Positions 39,201 to 48,533 are shown, numbered from the stretch's first letter. The stretch is DNA of 64,000 nt from Lytechinus pictus (GCF_037042905.1 NC_087252.1:4215501-4279500), one strand, 5' to 3'. Translations and numbers: made by a program. Notes: generated by a model not told the origin, from the sequence alone.

Positions 39201-42200
39201 CCAGGGTTTAATTCAAACCCGAGTTCAGAATACGGGCCAATGGGTTTATCTTTAGATATCTCCTCTTTGGTTCTTCCGTTCTTTATTAGGAGATTTCATC
39301 GCGGTGGAGGTAGCCCAGTCCCACTCCATAGGAGGAGTCACCGTAATCCCAAAGACGTTTGCAATCACTGATCATATATCTGTGGTTGATAACAGAGGGT
39401 TGAAAGATCTCGATGTTTCATGCATTACTGACATCATGGACCAAATGCGTGAGTAATCAGAATGTTAACTCGTATATACCTTACCTGGAGTTATTTATAT
39501 CATTTGGTTGGAAGGGGAGGGCTGTCCACTAGCGTACCTAAGGGGGGGGGCAGGGGGGGCAGACTGCCCCCCTGACGAGTCACAAGCAAAAAAAAAGGAA
39601 GCGAAAAAAGGGAAAGAAAAAAAGAAAAGAGGAAAACGAGAAAAAAGGGAGAAGGGGAAAAAGAAGAAAGAGTTAAAGAGAGAGGGTAAAACAAAAACTG
39701 GACTGCAGACTGTCGGAAAAAATGAAAAACTGTCGGGCACTCGGGGCTGTTCCAACTGATTTGGTTTTTTAGTTCCACCATCTTTGTCGGTAAATGTCAA
39801 TTAAACTGTACACTTTTATTGGTAAATTGTGATTTTACGCAATGAGACTTTTAGAGCTCTCTGTACCCATAGTGAGGATGGACTGGGCTGACCAGGGACA
39901 GGAAAAGGGTAGAGAACAATTTTTAAGTAATATAATTATAACAATAAAAATTTCGCTCGCGCCACGCGCTCGCATCAATTTTTTAATTGGGTACTTAAGA
40001 TAAATGTCTAGTTTTCAGGTTGAAAATTTTCAGCTCACACTTCGTGCTCGCGTCAATTGATTAGTTAGAAACCAATTTGTTCAAGGTTACAAAAAGTGCT
40101 TATGATATCCAGTTCTTAGGCCGGAATATCAAAAATTTCAGCTCGCACTTCGTGCTCACATATATCTATTTAGGTATATCCATCCTGTTCATAGATAAAT
40201 GAAGTGGTTAGAATGTCCGGTTTTCAGTCCGGAATATAAAAAATCAAATATATTAAAAATACATAATTAGAAACCAATTTGTTCACGGTTACAAAAATTG
40301 CGTAGAACATCAAGATCTTAGGTCGGAATATCAAAAATTTCAGCTCGAGCTTCGCACTCGCATAAAGTTCCATCCTGTTCATAATTAAATGAAGTGCTTA
40401 GAATGTAAAGTTTTCAGGTCGAAATATCAAGTTTTCAGCTCGCGCTTCGCGCTCACACCAATTAATTGTTTTTTACTACCATCTTGTTCATAGTTTTAAA
40501 AAAAAAGGTGCTTATAATGTTCACTTTTCTGAGGGGAATATCTCAAATTTTCAGCTCGCTCTTCGCGCTCGCATCAATTAATTATTCAGTTAGAAACCGA
40601 TTTGTTCATGGTTACTAAAAGTGCTTAGAATATCAAGTTCTTAAGTCGGAATATCAACAGTTTTAGCTCGCGCTTTGCACCCGCACGTCTGTTTAACTGT
40701 AAAACTGCTTAGAATGTCTAGTGTCCAGTTAAGAATATCAAAATTTTTAGCTCGCGCTTGGCGCTCGCATAATTTATTAATTTATTAAGGAAGATACCCA
40801 TCCTATTCATAGTTAAGTGCACAAATGTATCGTTTGAGGTCTAAATTTTTGGAAAATTTCAGCTCGCGCTTCGCGCTCCAATTATTATTTTTATATAATT
40901 TTAGTGTAAGTTGTTAGGCACGTGCAAATGAAAGTGAAGACTTTTTGGGGGGTGGGGCTTGTCAAATTTTTTGTAAAAAAAATGTTCCCCTTGAAAATCC
41001 TGGATCTGCCCCTGGGTTAGATAAAGATGAGTATTGGTCGTCGGACGTCAGTAATCGGTACTGATATCTGTCGGTAAAGGCCTAGCTATACCCCTGCTTA
41101 CACATTCCTCTGGTTATTACCGTCCCCCCTTTCTATCCTATGTACCCGATCCCTTCGTCCGCCTATCTATATTTTCCAATTTCAATTCCCTCAACCTTCT
41201 GACATTCCTGCCAGTGAGTGAGTGATTTTCCCCATATCTAGTGATATATCATGTTACTGTCGCATATTTTTTCACGTTCATATTTATTTTTTATGAGTGA
41301 ATGAATGGAAATAAAACAAATGCAAATCAATACATGAACGCAACTGATTTCAATGTCAAATACCTCTTTTATAACGTCTCCAAAATGAGCAGAATTGGGA
41401 ACATAATGTAAACACCTTCAAAGAGGAATAAAAGAAGTATTTTGATATAAACATTGCAATTACCACTTGATTAGAAATATATCGATCACGATCCAATACA
41501 TTTCATTTCTAGAATGATATACAAAAAAATAATAATTTCGACAATAAAGTGCAATCGCCCGATAGCAAATATCAGTAGTAGCAAGATCCCAACTGTTTTA
41601 TTGGGCACCCCCTGGGTAACCTTTCCCACCTTCAGTGCCACTTCCAGACCTACACATCCAAACGTTTATGAGGGGTGGGCTGCAAAATGCAGGGCAGCAG
41701 GGACTGCGAGGTGCCCAAATATCCTCGTGTATTTGTAATATTATGACCGAATGTATAATTTCTGCAAGTTTCATATCATGTAAAAAGGCTAAATAATAAT
41801 TGAAAAAAATGTTCGCTCGCTTCGCTCGCTAGAAAATTAAAAACTGTGAAGTTGATATTTGGGCAATGATTATCAGCCCCCCTTGAAAAATTGTGCCTAT
41901 ACGTCCATGCCTACTACCTCCCCCCCACCTTGCTCATTCTTGTCGCTTGCCCCCCTGACGAAGTATGCCAGGTACGCCACTGGGGCTGTCCCAACCCTCT
42001 CCCTAATTATCACAATAAGGGTGTTTGGGGTTAAATTGCAAAAAAGGGGGAAAACCAAATGTGATTTTCAATTTGTTTGATGAATCTTTAATACAAAATT
42101 AACACAAAATTCATTATCAATTTCAAAATAATCGATCTTCCTCGATTCATATTTCTTTATATAAATTGCTTGACCGACCACGACCCCAAGGACTGCATTA

Positions 42201-44748
42201 GTGATATCAATGATTTTCATTCCAAGCGTTTTTATTTTTCATGTGTCGAATGAATAGTTAAATGTTACAATATAACAATATAACCCCAAAAATGGTACAT
42301 GATGATTGAAGCGAATTGGCAATAAATCTTAGATACATAATACAAAGAAAAATTGATAGCTTGATTACACATGATGTAGAAAACATGGCACATTAAAAAG
42401 GAAGCAGAGCTGGTAGAAAAATTAGTGCCTCTGTGATTAAATACGATTTGTAAGTCATAGAGTCAAAATAAGATTGTACATATAAAATCATTGACCATTA
42501 TACATTGCCTTCAAAACATAAAAAGTGAAAACATCAATTTAGAAAGGAGGGCTATGAAAAGGGCAGCATAAGGGTAATTTGAGATTGACTTGGGAAGAAC
42601 GACTCATGGTGGGCATGTAACTATTGTCATGATTGTAAGGTTAAACTAATCTTGTGCTATCTTACATCTGACTATCATAAGTTTTACAGTGTAATTCTCA
42701 CCATTTCTTTCTTCTTTAGAAGGAAAATGTAAACTCTTGGATGGAACAGTCGATTTTCCGATCCTGGTGTTTGAGTAAGTAATATATTAACTGGGACTTA
42801 AAATTTCAGATAAAAAATTATACGGAAGCATCGAAAAGAATAGTCATTAAAATTATCGTCACGAATTGTATTTCAATGATGTTGTTTCATTGTTGCCATT
42901 GAGATTTGTTGAAATAATTTTCATTATTAATAAGATAATAATATTAATAATTTCAATACATATGACAGTAATTATGTTATGTATTCTACTTGCTATAATT
43001 TCCATTATTATCGTTACCATTATTGTCATCATTATTATAATTATTAGTAGTATTATCATAATCATCATCATTATCATCATCATCATCATCATACTTATTA
43101 TCATCAACATCATCTTGATAAACAATCATTTATAAAACAGAGATAATGTCATTCCTATTTCTCTTGGTGATTTTGATGCGAAATATTGTATTTCCTGTCC
43201 TGAAATTGTTCTTTTACTCTGCAGCGCAAGGCAACCCGTCAATGCACTGGAAAAGTTTCTACCAGACTTTGTGAAGGCGACTCGTAAGGAATTTGGTAAT
43301 CAAATAATTTTTCTACTTTCTCCCTTAAACGTGTCTTATTTATGTCGAGGCAACATATTGATCAGTTCAGTTCAGTTCAACTTTATTCAATTCCAATATC
43401 AAAAACATTTAACAACACATTGGATAAAAAATGCAATTCAAGATAAAATAAAGCAGTTCAATGGTATGTACATGCATATTGAATAGAAAAAGTATTGAAA
43501 TTAGGTATAGCTGTAAAAACCATAAAGGTCTTGTCAAGACAGCTCCCTTAATAACATAAGACTTGATCAATTAATAAAAGCGGAGAACAAATTCAGTAAA
43601 TATTCAGTAAATAAAAATGAATTGCGTCTTGCACCAAGACAAACCCAGAACAAACATACATGATCCTGGTGACCTATCAACAACAACAAGAAAGTCACGG
43701 TCTAGAACCGTCATCCACAGCATATCCTTCAGCTGATCTACAAATCAACTGAGCTGCGCTAGCCTGGTTGACTATAGTCATGATAGTCTCGACTTTAGAT
43801 GGGCTAAGAGAGCGAGCGAGGATGACTACAAGGCTGTGTTGCCGGCCCCGCTGACACGAGCTCACGCTGCAATCAAGAATTCTTTATTTTGGCAATTTGA
43901 ATTCGAGGTACACCAAAATATTACTGAACACAGGCCTTTGGGTTTAGGCCCACTCACGAACAACATCAACATTCCTGTTTTCTTATTAAGCAAATTGAAA
44001 TATCATGATGAAATAAATAGTAATTAATGGTGTTGTTTTAGACAAAGTCTGAAGACGCTCATGGCTCTGGACTGACAGCTACAAATATAAACAGTTTCCA
44101 CAAATAGACCTTCAAATACACAATGGAAAAAGTGAGTACACCATTTTGTATCACTCACTGGAATTCCAGCTAATGAAATTTGATGGGACTGGTGCCCTCC
44201 CGCATGCTGCTCCGTTCACCAACAAGTTTAGGGACAGGCCCGGTTAGCTCACTGCTCACAAGAGCTTTAGGCTGCAAAGGGCAACAGCCCCTAAAGGAAG
44301 TCAATAAGAAGTCAACCAGTGAGTGATGATTTAAATGCTTACTAGACCTACTAAAGAAGTGTAATTTCTTATGAATCCGGGTTTATCATGTTTTTGAGGT
44401 TTGTTTGTTTTTTTTATTCTAGGTTCTCACCCAGCAATTGTGTTCACCCATGCACGCAACGTTGGCGACCGACAGGACACCATCAAAGCCCAGGCCACCG
44501 GCATGGGTGCCTTGGACCAGAAGATTTACTTCGTCGAAAACTTCACGGAGGACCCTACCGAACCTTGCTTCGAACGGCGTTTGGAGTTCCTGCGCATGCT
44601 GAAGACAATGCTGCAGTGTGCTGATGAGAATCTCGTGATAAGAGACAATAAGAAGGCCAAAGGCAATGGCGCGTCTAACGTCGTGGAGATGGACTCGGAT
44701 GACGCTCCTAGACAAAAGGGGTTCTTGGGTTTCTTCAAGAAGAAATAA
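20091..44748 (+). CDS. Ig-domain transmembrane receptor with cytoplasmic IFI44-like P-loop GTPase domain
   Basis: Eleven exons join in one frame with GT-AG borders: 20091-20160, 25412-25729, 27329-27567, 35327-35426, 36335-36436, 37037-37099, 38375-38545, 39290-39448, 42720-42774, 43225-43295 and 44423-44748, giving 1674 nt and 557 residues. Residues 1-23 are a signal peptide. Ig domain 1 has Cys45, Trp56 and Cys110. Ig domain 2, split over two exons, has Cys166, Trp179 and Cys221. A helix at about 252-274 crosses the membrane. The cytoplasmic part has RDYKP, a P-loop GVTHAGKS (336-343), DNRG (388-391, G3) and THARN (458-462) where a TKxD/THxD G4 would sit, lacking its Asp. ENFTEDP, a CADENL segment and the RDYKP lead-in resemble the IFI44/IFI44L family, an interferon-induced group of GTP-binding-fold proteins. 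It ends in a Lys-rich tail (FFKKK). The start is the first of three Met codons. No clear TATA or poly(A) signal was found. GTPase family and function are inference; gene structure is strongly supported by phase agreement. Confidence 0.9.
20441..20715. repeat. CTA trinucleotide microsatellite
   Basis: Nearly pure CTA repeats with CTG and CCA interruptions, in intron 1 of gene 2. Poly-Leu and poly-Val frames are artefacts. Confidence 0.95.
20729..20990. mobile_element. hAT-like MITE inserted in the CTA microsatellite
   Basis: CAGGGGCGGAAATC at the left is mirrored by GGGATTTCCGCCCATG at the right, with G-rich and C-rich subterminal tracts. CTA repeats continue on both sides, which indicates insertion into the microsatellite. 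Confidence 0.65.
20991..21242. repeat. CTA/CTG microsatellite and transposon end fragment
   Basis: CTA runs alternate with CTG runs to 21143. The stretch then turns into CCCCCTGACGA motifs and ends CCTAGGTACGCTAGTGCC, the inverted terminus seen at 39527. Confidence 0.6.
22524..23349. mobile_element. DNA transposon without coding capacity (AGGCTGGGTTCACATAG ends)
   Basis: AGGCTGGGTTCACATAGAAG at the left is matched by CTTCTATGTGAACCCAGCCT at the right, an inverted repeat of about 26 bp. The 826-bp interior shows no transposase. Superfamily is not assigned because no target duplication is clear. It lies in intron 1 of gene 2. Confidence 0.75.
23750..23970. repeat. CTCGCGCTTCGCGCTCG-type repeat units
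   Basis: CAGCTCGCACTTTGCGCTCGC, CAGCTAACGCTTCGCACTCGC and CTGCTCGCGCTCGCG (trimmed core motifs) recur at about 90-120 bp spacing, separated by AT-rich sequence. Same family as the larger array near 40 kb. Confidence 0.65.
24268..24545. mobile_element. hAT-like MITE, left end eroded
   Basis: The right end reads ATCCTGGATCCGCCCCTG, the inverted form of CAGGGGCGGATCCAGG. The left begins in a G-run. CTTACAG flanks both sides and may be a target duplication. Relatives are at 57272-57618 and inside 39527-41982. Confidence 0.5.
26130..26300. mobile_element. MITE with ACATTTGCTCC ends
   Basis: GGTAACACGACATTTGCTCC is mirrored imperfectly by GGAGCAAACGTCATGGAACC about 150 bp later. ACTATT is present on both sides. 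It lies in intron 2 of gene 2. Confidence 0.5.
26770..27292. repeat. AGT/ACT trinucleotide microsatellite abutting exon 3 of gene 2
   Basis: Alternating ATT, AGT and ACT runs extend to within about 40 bases of the acceptor of the exon starting at 27329. Switches of strand sense (ACT then AGT) create long self-complementary stretches. The 223-codon antisense frame of Leu, Tyr, Ser and Asn runs is an artefact. Confidence 0.9.
27925..32228 (-). CDS. LINE ORF2: endonuclease-reverse transcriptase, split by an insertion
   Basis: The main body runs open from the insertion junction near 31658 to the stop at 27925. It has an AP-endonuclease domain (FLQETFW, GGDWN, SRLDYW, CDHNAISL), reverse transcriptase blocks (SPGSDGL, LDFRKAFDNVNH, GVRQGCPLSALLF, FADDTTIF, KYLGIFVG) and a C-terminal Cys-His motif (CEIC...H...C). 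The predicted N-terminal codons, from an ATG at 32226-32228, lie on the far side of the 528-bp insert. An apparent Met further upstream at 31857 is inside the insert and is not the native start. Product: nicking and target-primed reverse transcription of the LINE RNA. Confidence 0.88.
31667..32194. mobile_element. hAT-like non-autonomous transposon inserted in LINE ORF2
   Basis: The 528-bp insert has inverted ends of CCC, a 15-16 base G run and CACTC (left ...TGCACTC, right GAGTGC...GGG). It is flanked by an exact 8-bp duplication ACCCCCTC at 31659-31666 and 32195-32202. The interior repeats phrases such as CCTTGGAGCGG and CCTCGGAACG and encodes nothing convincing. The 8-bp duplication fits hAT. 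A relative may lie at 4735-5270. Confidence 0.85.
32303..33403 (-). CDS. LINE ORF1: zinc-knuckle nucleic-acid-binding protein
   Basis: 366 residues. Two CX2CX4HX4C zinc knuckles lie at about residues 186-199 and 205-218 (CSKCLEKGHHVSSC and CSLCKASGHVRNKC), followed by a Ser/Asp-rich and Lys-rich tail. This is the expected upstream partner of ORF2, packaging element RNA. The stop lies 75 bases upstream of the ORF2 ATG. Confidence 0.88.
   Translation of the reverse strand: MANASGTKPVFVKSEDVRNVSTKQISGEELYMSLVKIIEPTNISGIQQIRNLWRIYLVRHEDRVKVIMSGLELRGAVTPVHDLNPFTKTRDENLLRVVIKDIPLSVSDQLIKSEFQTKNIEIHGEIIRQKLRVNGQLTSCLNGDRVLFIKPPAQALPRKFVFGKVFVGRLYHLGQPEQGVGSVATCSKCLEKGHHVSSCKNAIRCSLCKASGHVRNKCPTNIATETTDATDLRLDDDRPRQAAAASLTSSTSYSGKAKKQLNLQDFLPVPTPSDQKASRPRKAHSVMNAIVVESDGKFSSTDEDPGDKSKGDRAKSNYGSSSETETSDRDSDDEGTTLSAETPPLQLVQDKRKPSKRKRKDTSKNK
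33731..34007 (-). mobile_element. tRNA-derived SINE
   Basis: Read on the minus strand it starts with a tRNA-like head (TCGTGGTCTAGTGG A box, GGTTCGAATCC B box), then a body (GAAATTTATCCACACTG, AGGAGTAATTCC), and ends in AAAGCGCTTTATAAATCC plus an ATT-rich tail. Other members are at 52478-52797, 54332-54600 and 55748-55846. Confidence 0.85.
34560..35124 (+). mobile_element. 5'-truncated CR1/Jockey-like LINE 3' end
   Basis: The frame from about 34612 reads like the C-terminus of a CR1/Jockey-type reverse transcriptase (RHHGPEVWNTLPNNIKQA), breaks in a T run near 34690, and resumes (SFKALLKRFLVSKY, stop). An AATAAA near 35088 and a run of As end the copy at about 35124. It is dead. It lies in intron 3 of gene 2, sense to the gene. 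Confidence 0.75.
35637..35836. mobile_element. near-perfect fold-back MITE (TA-flanked)
   Basis: The arms (about 78 bp each, 35637-35714 and 35759-35836) are almost exact reverse complements with a spacer of about 44 bp. The ends are TACACTCTAAAAAATGTTGG and its complement. TA at both ends fits Tc1/mariner. It lies in intron 4 of gene 2 and would form a strong hairpin in the pre-mRNA. Confidence 0.9.
37565..38330. repeat. CACAGTGTG-rich element, interrupted
   Basis: Motifs such as CACAGTGTG, TTCACACTG and CACTGTGAA recur in both orientations at 37565-37755 and 38100-38320. A separate MITE (37760-38066) is inserted in the middle. Outer ends are uncertain. It lies in intron 6 of gene 2, ending just before the P-loop exon. 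Confidence 0.55.
37760..38066. mobile_element. MITE with CCCGTATTCTGAAGTC ends, copy 1
   Basis: It starts ACCCGTATTCTGAAGTCAGG and ends in a diverged inverted form (CGTCATAAAACGGGT). It is clearly the same family and orientation as the copy at 38920-39238. The two flank exon 38375-38545. Confidence 0.8.
38920..39238. mobile_element. MITE with GGCCCGTATTCTGAAGTC ends, copy 2
   Basis: GGCCCGTATTCTGAAGTC is mirrored by GAGTTCAGAATACGGGCC, with AAT immediately outside on both sides as a possible 3-bp duplication. It is about 319 bp with no coding capacity, and lies in intron 7 of gene 2. Confidence 0.85.
39527..41982. mobile_element. 2.46-kb hAT-like non-autonomous transposon in intron 8 of gene 2
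   Basis: The ends are CACTAGCGTACCT and, inverted, CAGTGGCGTACCT. An exact 8-bp duplication GGGCTGTC flanks it (39519-39526 and 41983-41990), as expected of hAT. Inside are G/C runs, a tandem array (39945-40890) and a nested piece ending CCTGGATCTGCCCCTG near 41014. There is no transposase frame. The 83-codon Lys-rich frame at the left end is compositional. Confidence 0.8.
39945..40890. repeat. tandem array built on CTCGCGCTTCGCGCTCG
   Basis: About nine units, spaced roughly 80-120 bp, each with AGCTCGCGCTTCGCGCTCGC or a close variant followed by ATCAATT and a moderately conserved AT-rich spacer (GTTCATAGTTA, TTAGAATGTC). The core is an imperfect palindrome around GCGCTTCGCGC or GCGAAGCGC. 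Confidence 0.8.
42866..43125. repeat. ATT/ATC microsatellite
   Basis: ATTATT and ATCATC runs fill much of the intron between exons 42720-42774 and 43225-43295 of gene 2. Poly-Ile frames on both strands are artefacts. Confidence 0.75.
43367..44330. repeat. interspersed repeat block in the last intron of gene 2
   Basis: It starts with a TTTATTCAATTCC tail segment like those at 13540 and 47157. At 44050-44330 it contains GACGCTCATGGCTCTGGA and GCTGCTCCGTTCACC, which recur in reverse orientation at 52140-52450. No frame is recognisable. Boundaries are approximate. Confidence 0.5.
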
Positions 44749-45024
44749 GTGCAAAGTCTCGTACACAGTGCGTTTATCCGCAGACCTGAACAGTCTCCTA
44801 TGATGACATGCCTGGAGAAAAGAAATGTCGTTTTCGAAAGAGTGCAAATTATCCTCTTTATAAAGGGGAGCTAAGGATCCTCTAAGGGGGCACTCAGATG
44901 TCGAGATAACGATCTTGGGAAGTTGACATCGTATTAGCGAACGAACAGAAAACGAGATCTTGGATCGCTTCATGTTTACGTCCCTTCTAAGAGATGATAA
45001 TGTGATGAGATGTCTACATCCTTT

Positions 45025-45249
45025 CAAGGGCGTAGGCTGGGGTAGTCTGGGTGCACGTGCACCCTCCCGCTAAGGCCGAGGAGTTCCGACACTGGCAAAC
45101 AAAACGAAATTTTTACCCTTTCTTATGCTTTCAGCAACTGATTTTCCAAACTTTAGTTCCACCTCCCCAAGATGTGCACCTCCATACCACTTTAGTTCCT
45201 CCTCCCCAGGATGTACAACTCCCCATGCTCAAACTAGCCTACGCCCTTG
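45025..45249. mobile_element. hAT-like MITE just downstream of gene 2
   Basis: CAAGGGCGTAGGCTGG at the left and CTAGCCTACGCCCTTG at the right form a terminal inverted repeat of about 14 bp. A 40-bp unit (TTTAGTTCC-CCTCCCC-GATGT) is repeated inside. It lies where a gene 2 3' UTR would be. Confidence 0.7.
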
Positions 45250-46289
45250 CCTTTAGAAAAGATGCATGACTGTACTATTTATTTATTTTTTTATCTGAAG
45301 GGGAAGATACGCATTAACATTTTCTGAAAGTTCGAGGGAGCGAGGGGCGCTTTGCATTTTTTATAGTGAAACTAAAATTTGGTGAACGAAATTATGTTTT
45401 CACAAAAATTGTTGCGGGCAACTGCCCCTGTGCTGAGTACGGCCATGAAGAAATAATTAGATTATGAAACCTTGGATGTCATAGATGTCATGTATATTTA
45501 CATAAATTGAAATTGAATTATTATCGATTTGATTATTATTTATAGGTTTTTCTTATGATTTCCATTGATAACAATTTTTATTATATTCATCATTATTGTT
45601 AGTCAACTAGTTATCAAATGCCTATATTGATTCATTATTCCATTGTTATTTTAAACCAATATTAACATTTAGTAACGCAGATATGATAAAAATGTAGTTT
45701 TAGCCTAAATAGGGCTATAGGTCCCCCATTCATGTATAGAAAAAGATTTTCGATAGACGAATGAAATTTTATCGTATGTTATTTGAATGACCACAAATAT
45801 ATTTTGTCTTTCTATGAATTATCATGTTGAAAAATGTATATCAAGGCTCGCTAATACTAAGAGTTCAAATGGACTGCACGAAACGCGCATGCAAAAATGA
45901 TCTTAATTGGGCATTTTTAGCGGCCGAATATTAACCTTGGTGTTGTATGCCTAACCGATGAACATGTTGAATGGATAATTGTGTATATTATGGTTATCAT
46001 GTACAGGGCCTACGTGTGAGGGCGTAGGATGCGTGTGTAAGTGTGTGTGTGGTATTATCAAATAACTAGGTGTCGGTGTGGGTATGGGTGGGGTAGCTTC
46101 AAGAAGGCTTTCTAGGCACTTGTTCACGATTTCCAGTATCCCTTTTCTGTATATTTTATATCTGTTTAAATCGACACCTTTTAACCACTCTTCTTACAAA
46201 TTACATGTAAATGATTGCATATCAAAGTGCTACACATAAGATTGCATCTGAATTTTCAGCCCGTTCTATGCATGCTAGAGATTTTTATT

Positions 46290-46865
46290 AAAGGACAAGT
46301 CCACCCCAGCAAAAAGTTGATCTGAATAAAAAGAGAAAAATCCCAAAAAGCACAATACTGAAAATTTCATCAAAATCGGATTTAAAATAAGAAAGTTATG
46401 ACATTTTAAAATTTCGCTAAATCTATATGCACATCCTGGTCGGTATGCCAACGAGGGGGCTGATGACGTTACACACTCACTATTTCTTTGTATTCTATTA
46501 TATGAAATATGACATATTCTTATTTTCTCCCTCTTTTCATGTGAAATCGAGTGTCATTTGTCCCTGAACATGTGGAATTATTACTGTTTAACAATATGTG
46601 GTTTAGTCAAGTTTTACATTATTGCCAATTCTGTAAAAATTGACATATTGTATAATTCAAACATTAAAAAAAATAGTGAGTGATGGACATCATCGACTCT
46701 CTCATGTGCATATCACTGAGTTGTGCATAATGTTTTGCGAAAAATAAGCGAAACTTCAAAATGTCATAACTCTCTTATTTTACATCCGAATTTGATGAAA
46801 TTTTCAGTATCAAGCTTGTTTTAGATGTTTCTCTGTTTATTTAAATCAACATTTAAAATGAAAAG
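46290..46865. mobile_element. fold-back element (AAGGACAAGTCCACCCC family)
   Basis: The left arm (AAGGACAAGTCCACCCC, then CTGAAAATTTCATCAAA and AGTTATGACATTTT) is matched by a diverged inverted arm ending near 46865 (AAAATGTCATAACT, TTTGATGAAATTTTCAG). The spacer carries motifs such as CATCCTGGTCGGTATGC. I recall this family as abundant in sea urchin sequence. Confidence 0.65.
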
Positions 46866-47156
46866 AATTCATACTTCAGTTTTCTTACGATTCTCGTCAC
46901 ACCTCGAAAAATATGTTTTTCTCATTATTCTATTAAGTTATCTTTTAATAACTATTTTGATAAGTAATTTTTTTAATAACTCGGACTTGATATCAGGATG
47001 AAAGTTCCTCTTTTTATACTCTGTAAGTCGACCTGACAACTCAACTTCAAAAGGGTTACGTGTCATAGTGACAATATAGGTGTCTTGCCATTTATTTTTA
47101 ATCGCCCTAGCTGGTAATATACATTATTTCGCTGAAATGATATATTTAGTTCATAT

Positions 47157-47250
47157 TCAAGTTCAAGTTCAAGTTTTATTTCATTTCTCAACTCAATACA
47201 AGATAAGAAAAAATTACACAGATATAAAATGATAACCATACAAATCAATA
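47157..47250 (-). mobile_element. retroelement tail fragment
   Basis: A TCAAGT hexamer repeat is followed by TTTTATTTCATTTCTCAACTC and an A-rich stretch, similar to 13540-13720 and 43370-43450. Confidence 0.35.
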
Positions 47251-47524
47251 CAAATGAAGATACATTGCAAGCAACATGACTATACTAGAAGAGTAAATAA
47301 ATGTTTATGGTGAACACTAAATAACGTGATAATCATATTAACCAATATAGGTCTTTCAAATCGACTTTTAAAGATAATGTTCCCAAATCTTGTTATTTTT
47401 CATATCATGTTAACGCTCCCGTACATATCTAAACATGTGCAATATAAACCATCAGCTATTATGAGGTATGGCAGTCTTTACGTATATTATTACATTTAAA
47501 ACCAATGATAAAATTTAAACCTCA

Positions 47525-47577
<53 letters not shown>

Positions 47578-47617
47578 TAAATATATATGAGTAAATATAT
47601 ATATATATATATATATA

Positions 47618-48436
47618 TACAGTGCGTCCCAGAAAAAACGAAACCGAGATTTAGCGATGATTTATCATAACTTAATCACAAATACAATAGACAAATGACC
47701 TACCAATGTAAAGCTTAGAATCTCCTCTTTCATCTGATATTACTTAGATTATTCCTCATTCACGCATGAGTGAGCAAAAACAATTTGAAGAAAGGATACC
47801 AAAAACTCATTTGGCGGGGGGTATCTGAATTTTAAAAAGAAAATCACATGCCTAAAAAGTTCAATATCTGCTCTTTAATTTGATACCTTAATCACAAAAA
47901 ATGGTCAAGAAGTAAAAAAGTTACGTTCCCTCGAAACAATGCTTGTATTTCCATAATTTCATTAAATAAACGTGTTTTCACCGGTTTTCCACAGAAGCTA
48001 TGGCATGGTTAATAAAAGACTTCATGCATGGCTAATCGTCAACAAAACGGAGTGTCGAGTGAGTTTGAACGCTAGCCTGTAAAACCTCTTCATTTTATGA
48101 AATGATTGAAATTCAAGCCTTATTTCAAATAACCAGAACTTTCTTATTTCTTGACCATTTTCTGTAATTGAGGTATCAAATTAAAGAGCAGATATTGAAC
48201 TTTTTAGAAATGTGGTTTTCGTTTTGAAACCCAGATACCCCCCGCCAAATGACTTTTTGGTATCCCCTCTTCAAATTATTTTTGCTCACTCATGCGTGAA
48301 TGAGAAATAATCTAAGTAATTTCAGATGAAAGAGGAGATTCTAAGCTTTACAATGGTAGGTCATTTGTCTATTGTATTTGTGATTAAGTTATGATAAATC
48401 ATCGCTAAATCTCGGTTTCGTTTTTTCTGGGACGCA

Positions 48437-48441
<5 letters not shown>
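47618..48441. mobile_element. long fold-back transposon (TA-flanked) inside AT dinucleotide repeats
   Basis: Arms of about 310 bp (47620-47930 and 48130-48439) are near-exact inverted copies starting CAGTGCGTCCCAGAAAAAACG. TA flanks each end, and (TA)n runs lie outside at 47528-47617 and 48442-48528. No transposase is seen in the roughly 200-bp spacer. Probably mariner-related. Confidence 0.85.

Positions 48442-48533
<92 letters not shown>

Noticed and set aside
39495..39800. Lys/Gly-rich + frame and Phe/Ser/Pro-rich minus frames
   Set aside because: Purine/pyrimidine-biased left end of the hAT-like element; compositional.
44419..45027. 202-codon minus-strand frame
   Set aside because: Antisense shadow of the last GTPase exon running into the downstream MITE border; the + strand exon has clear phase and motif support.
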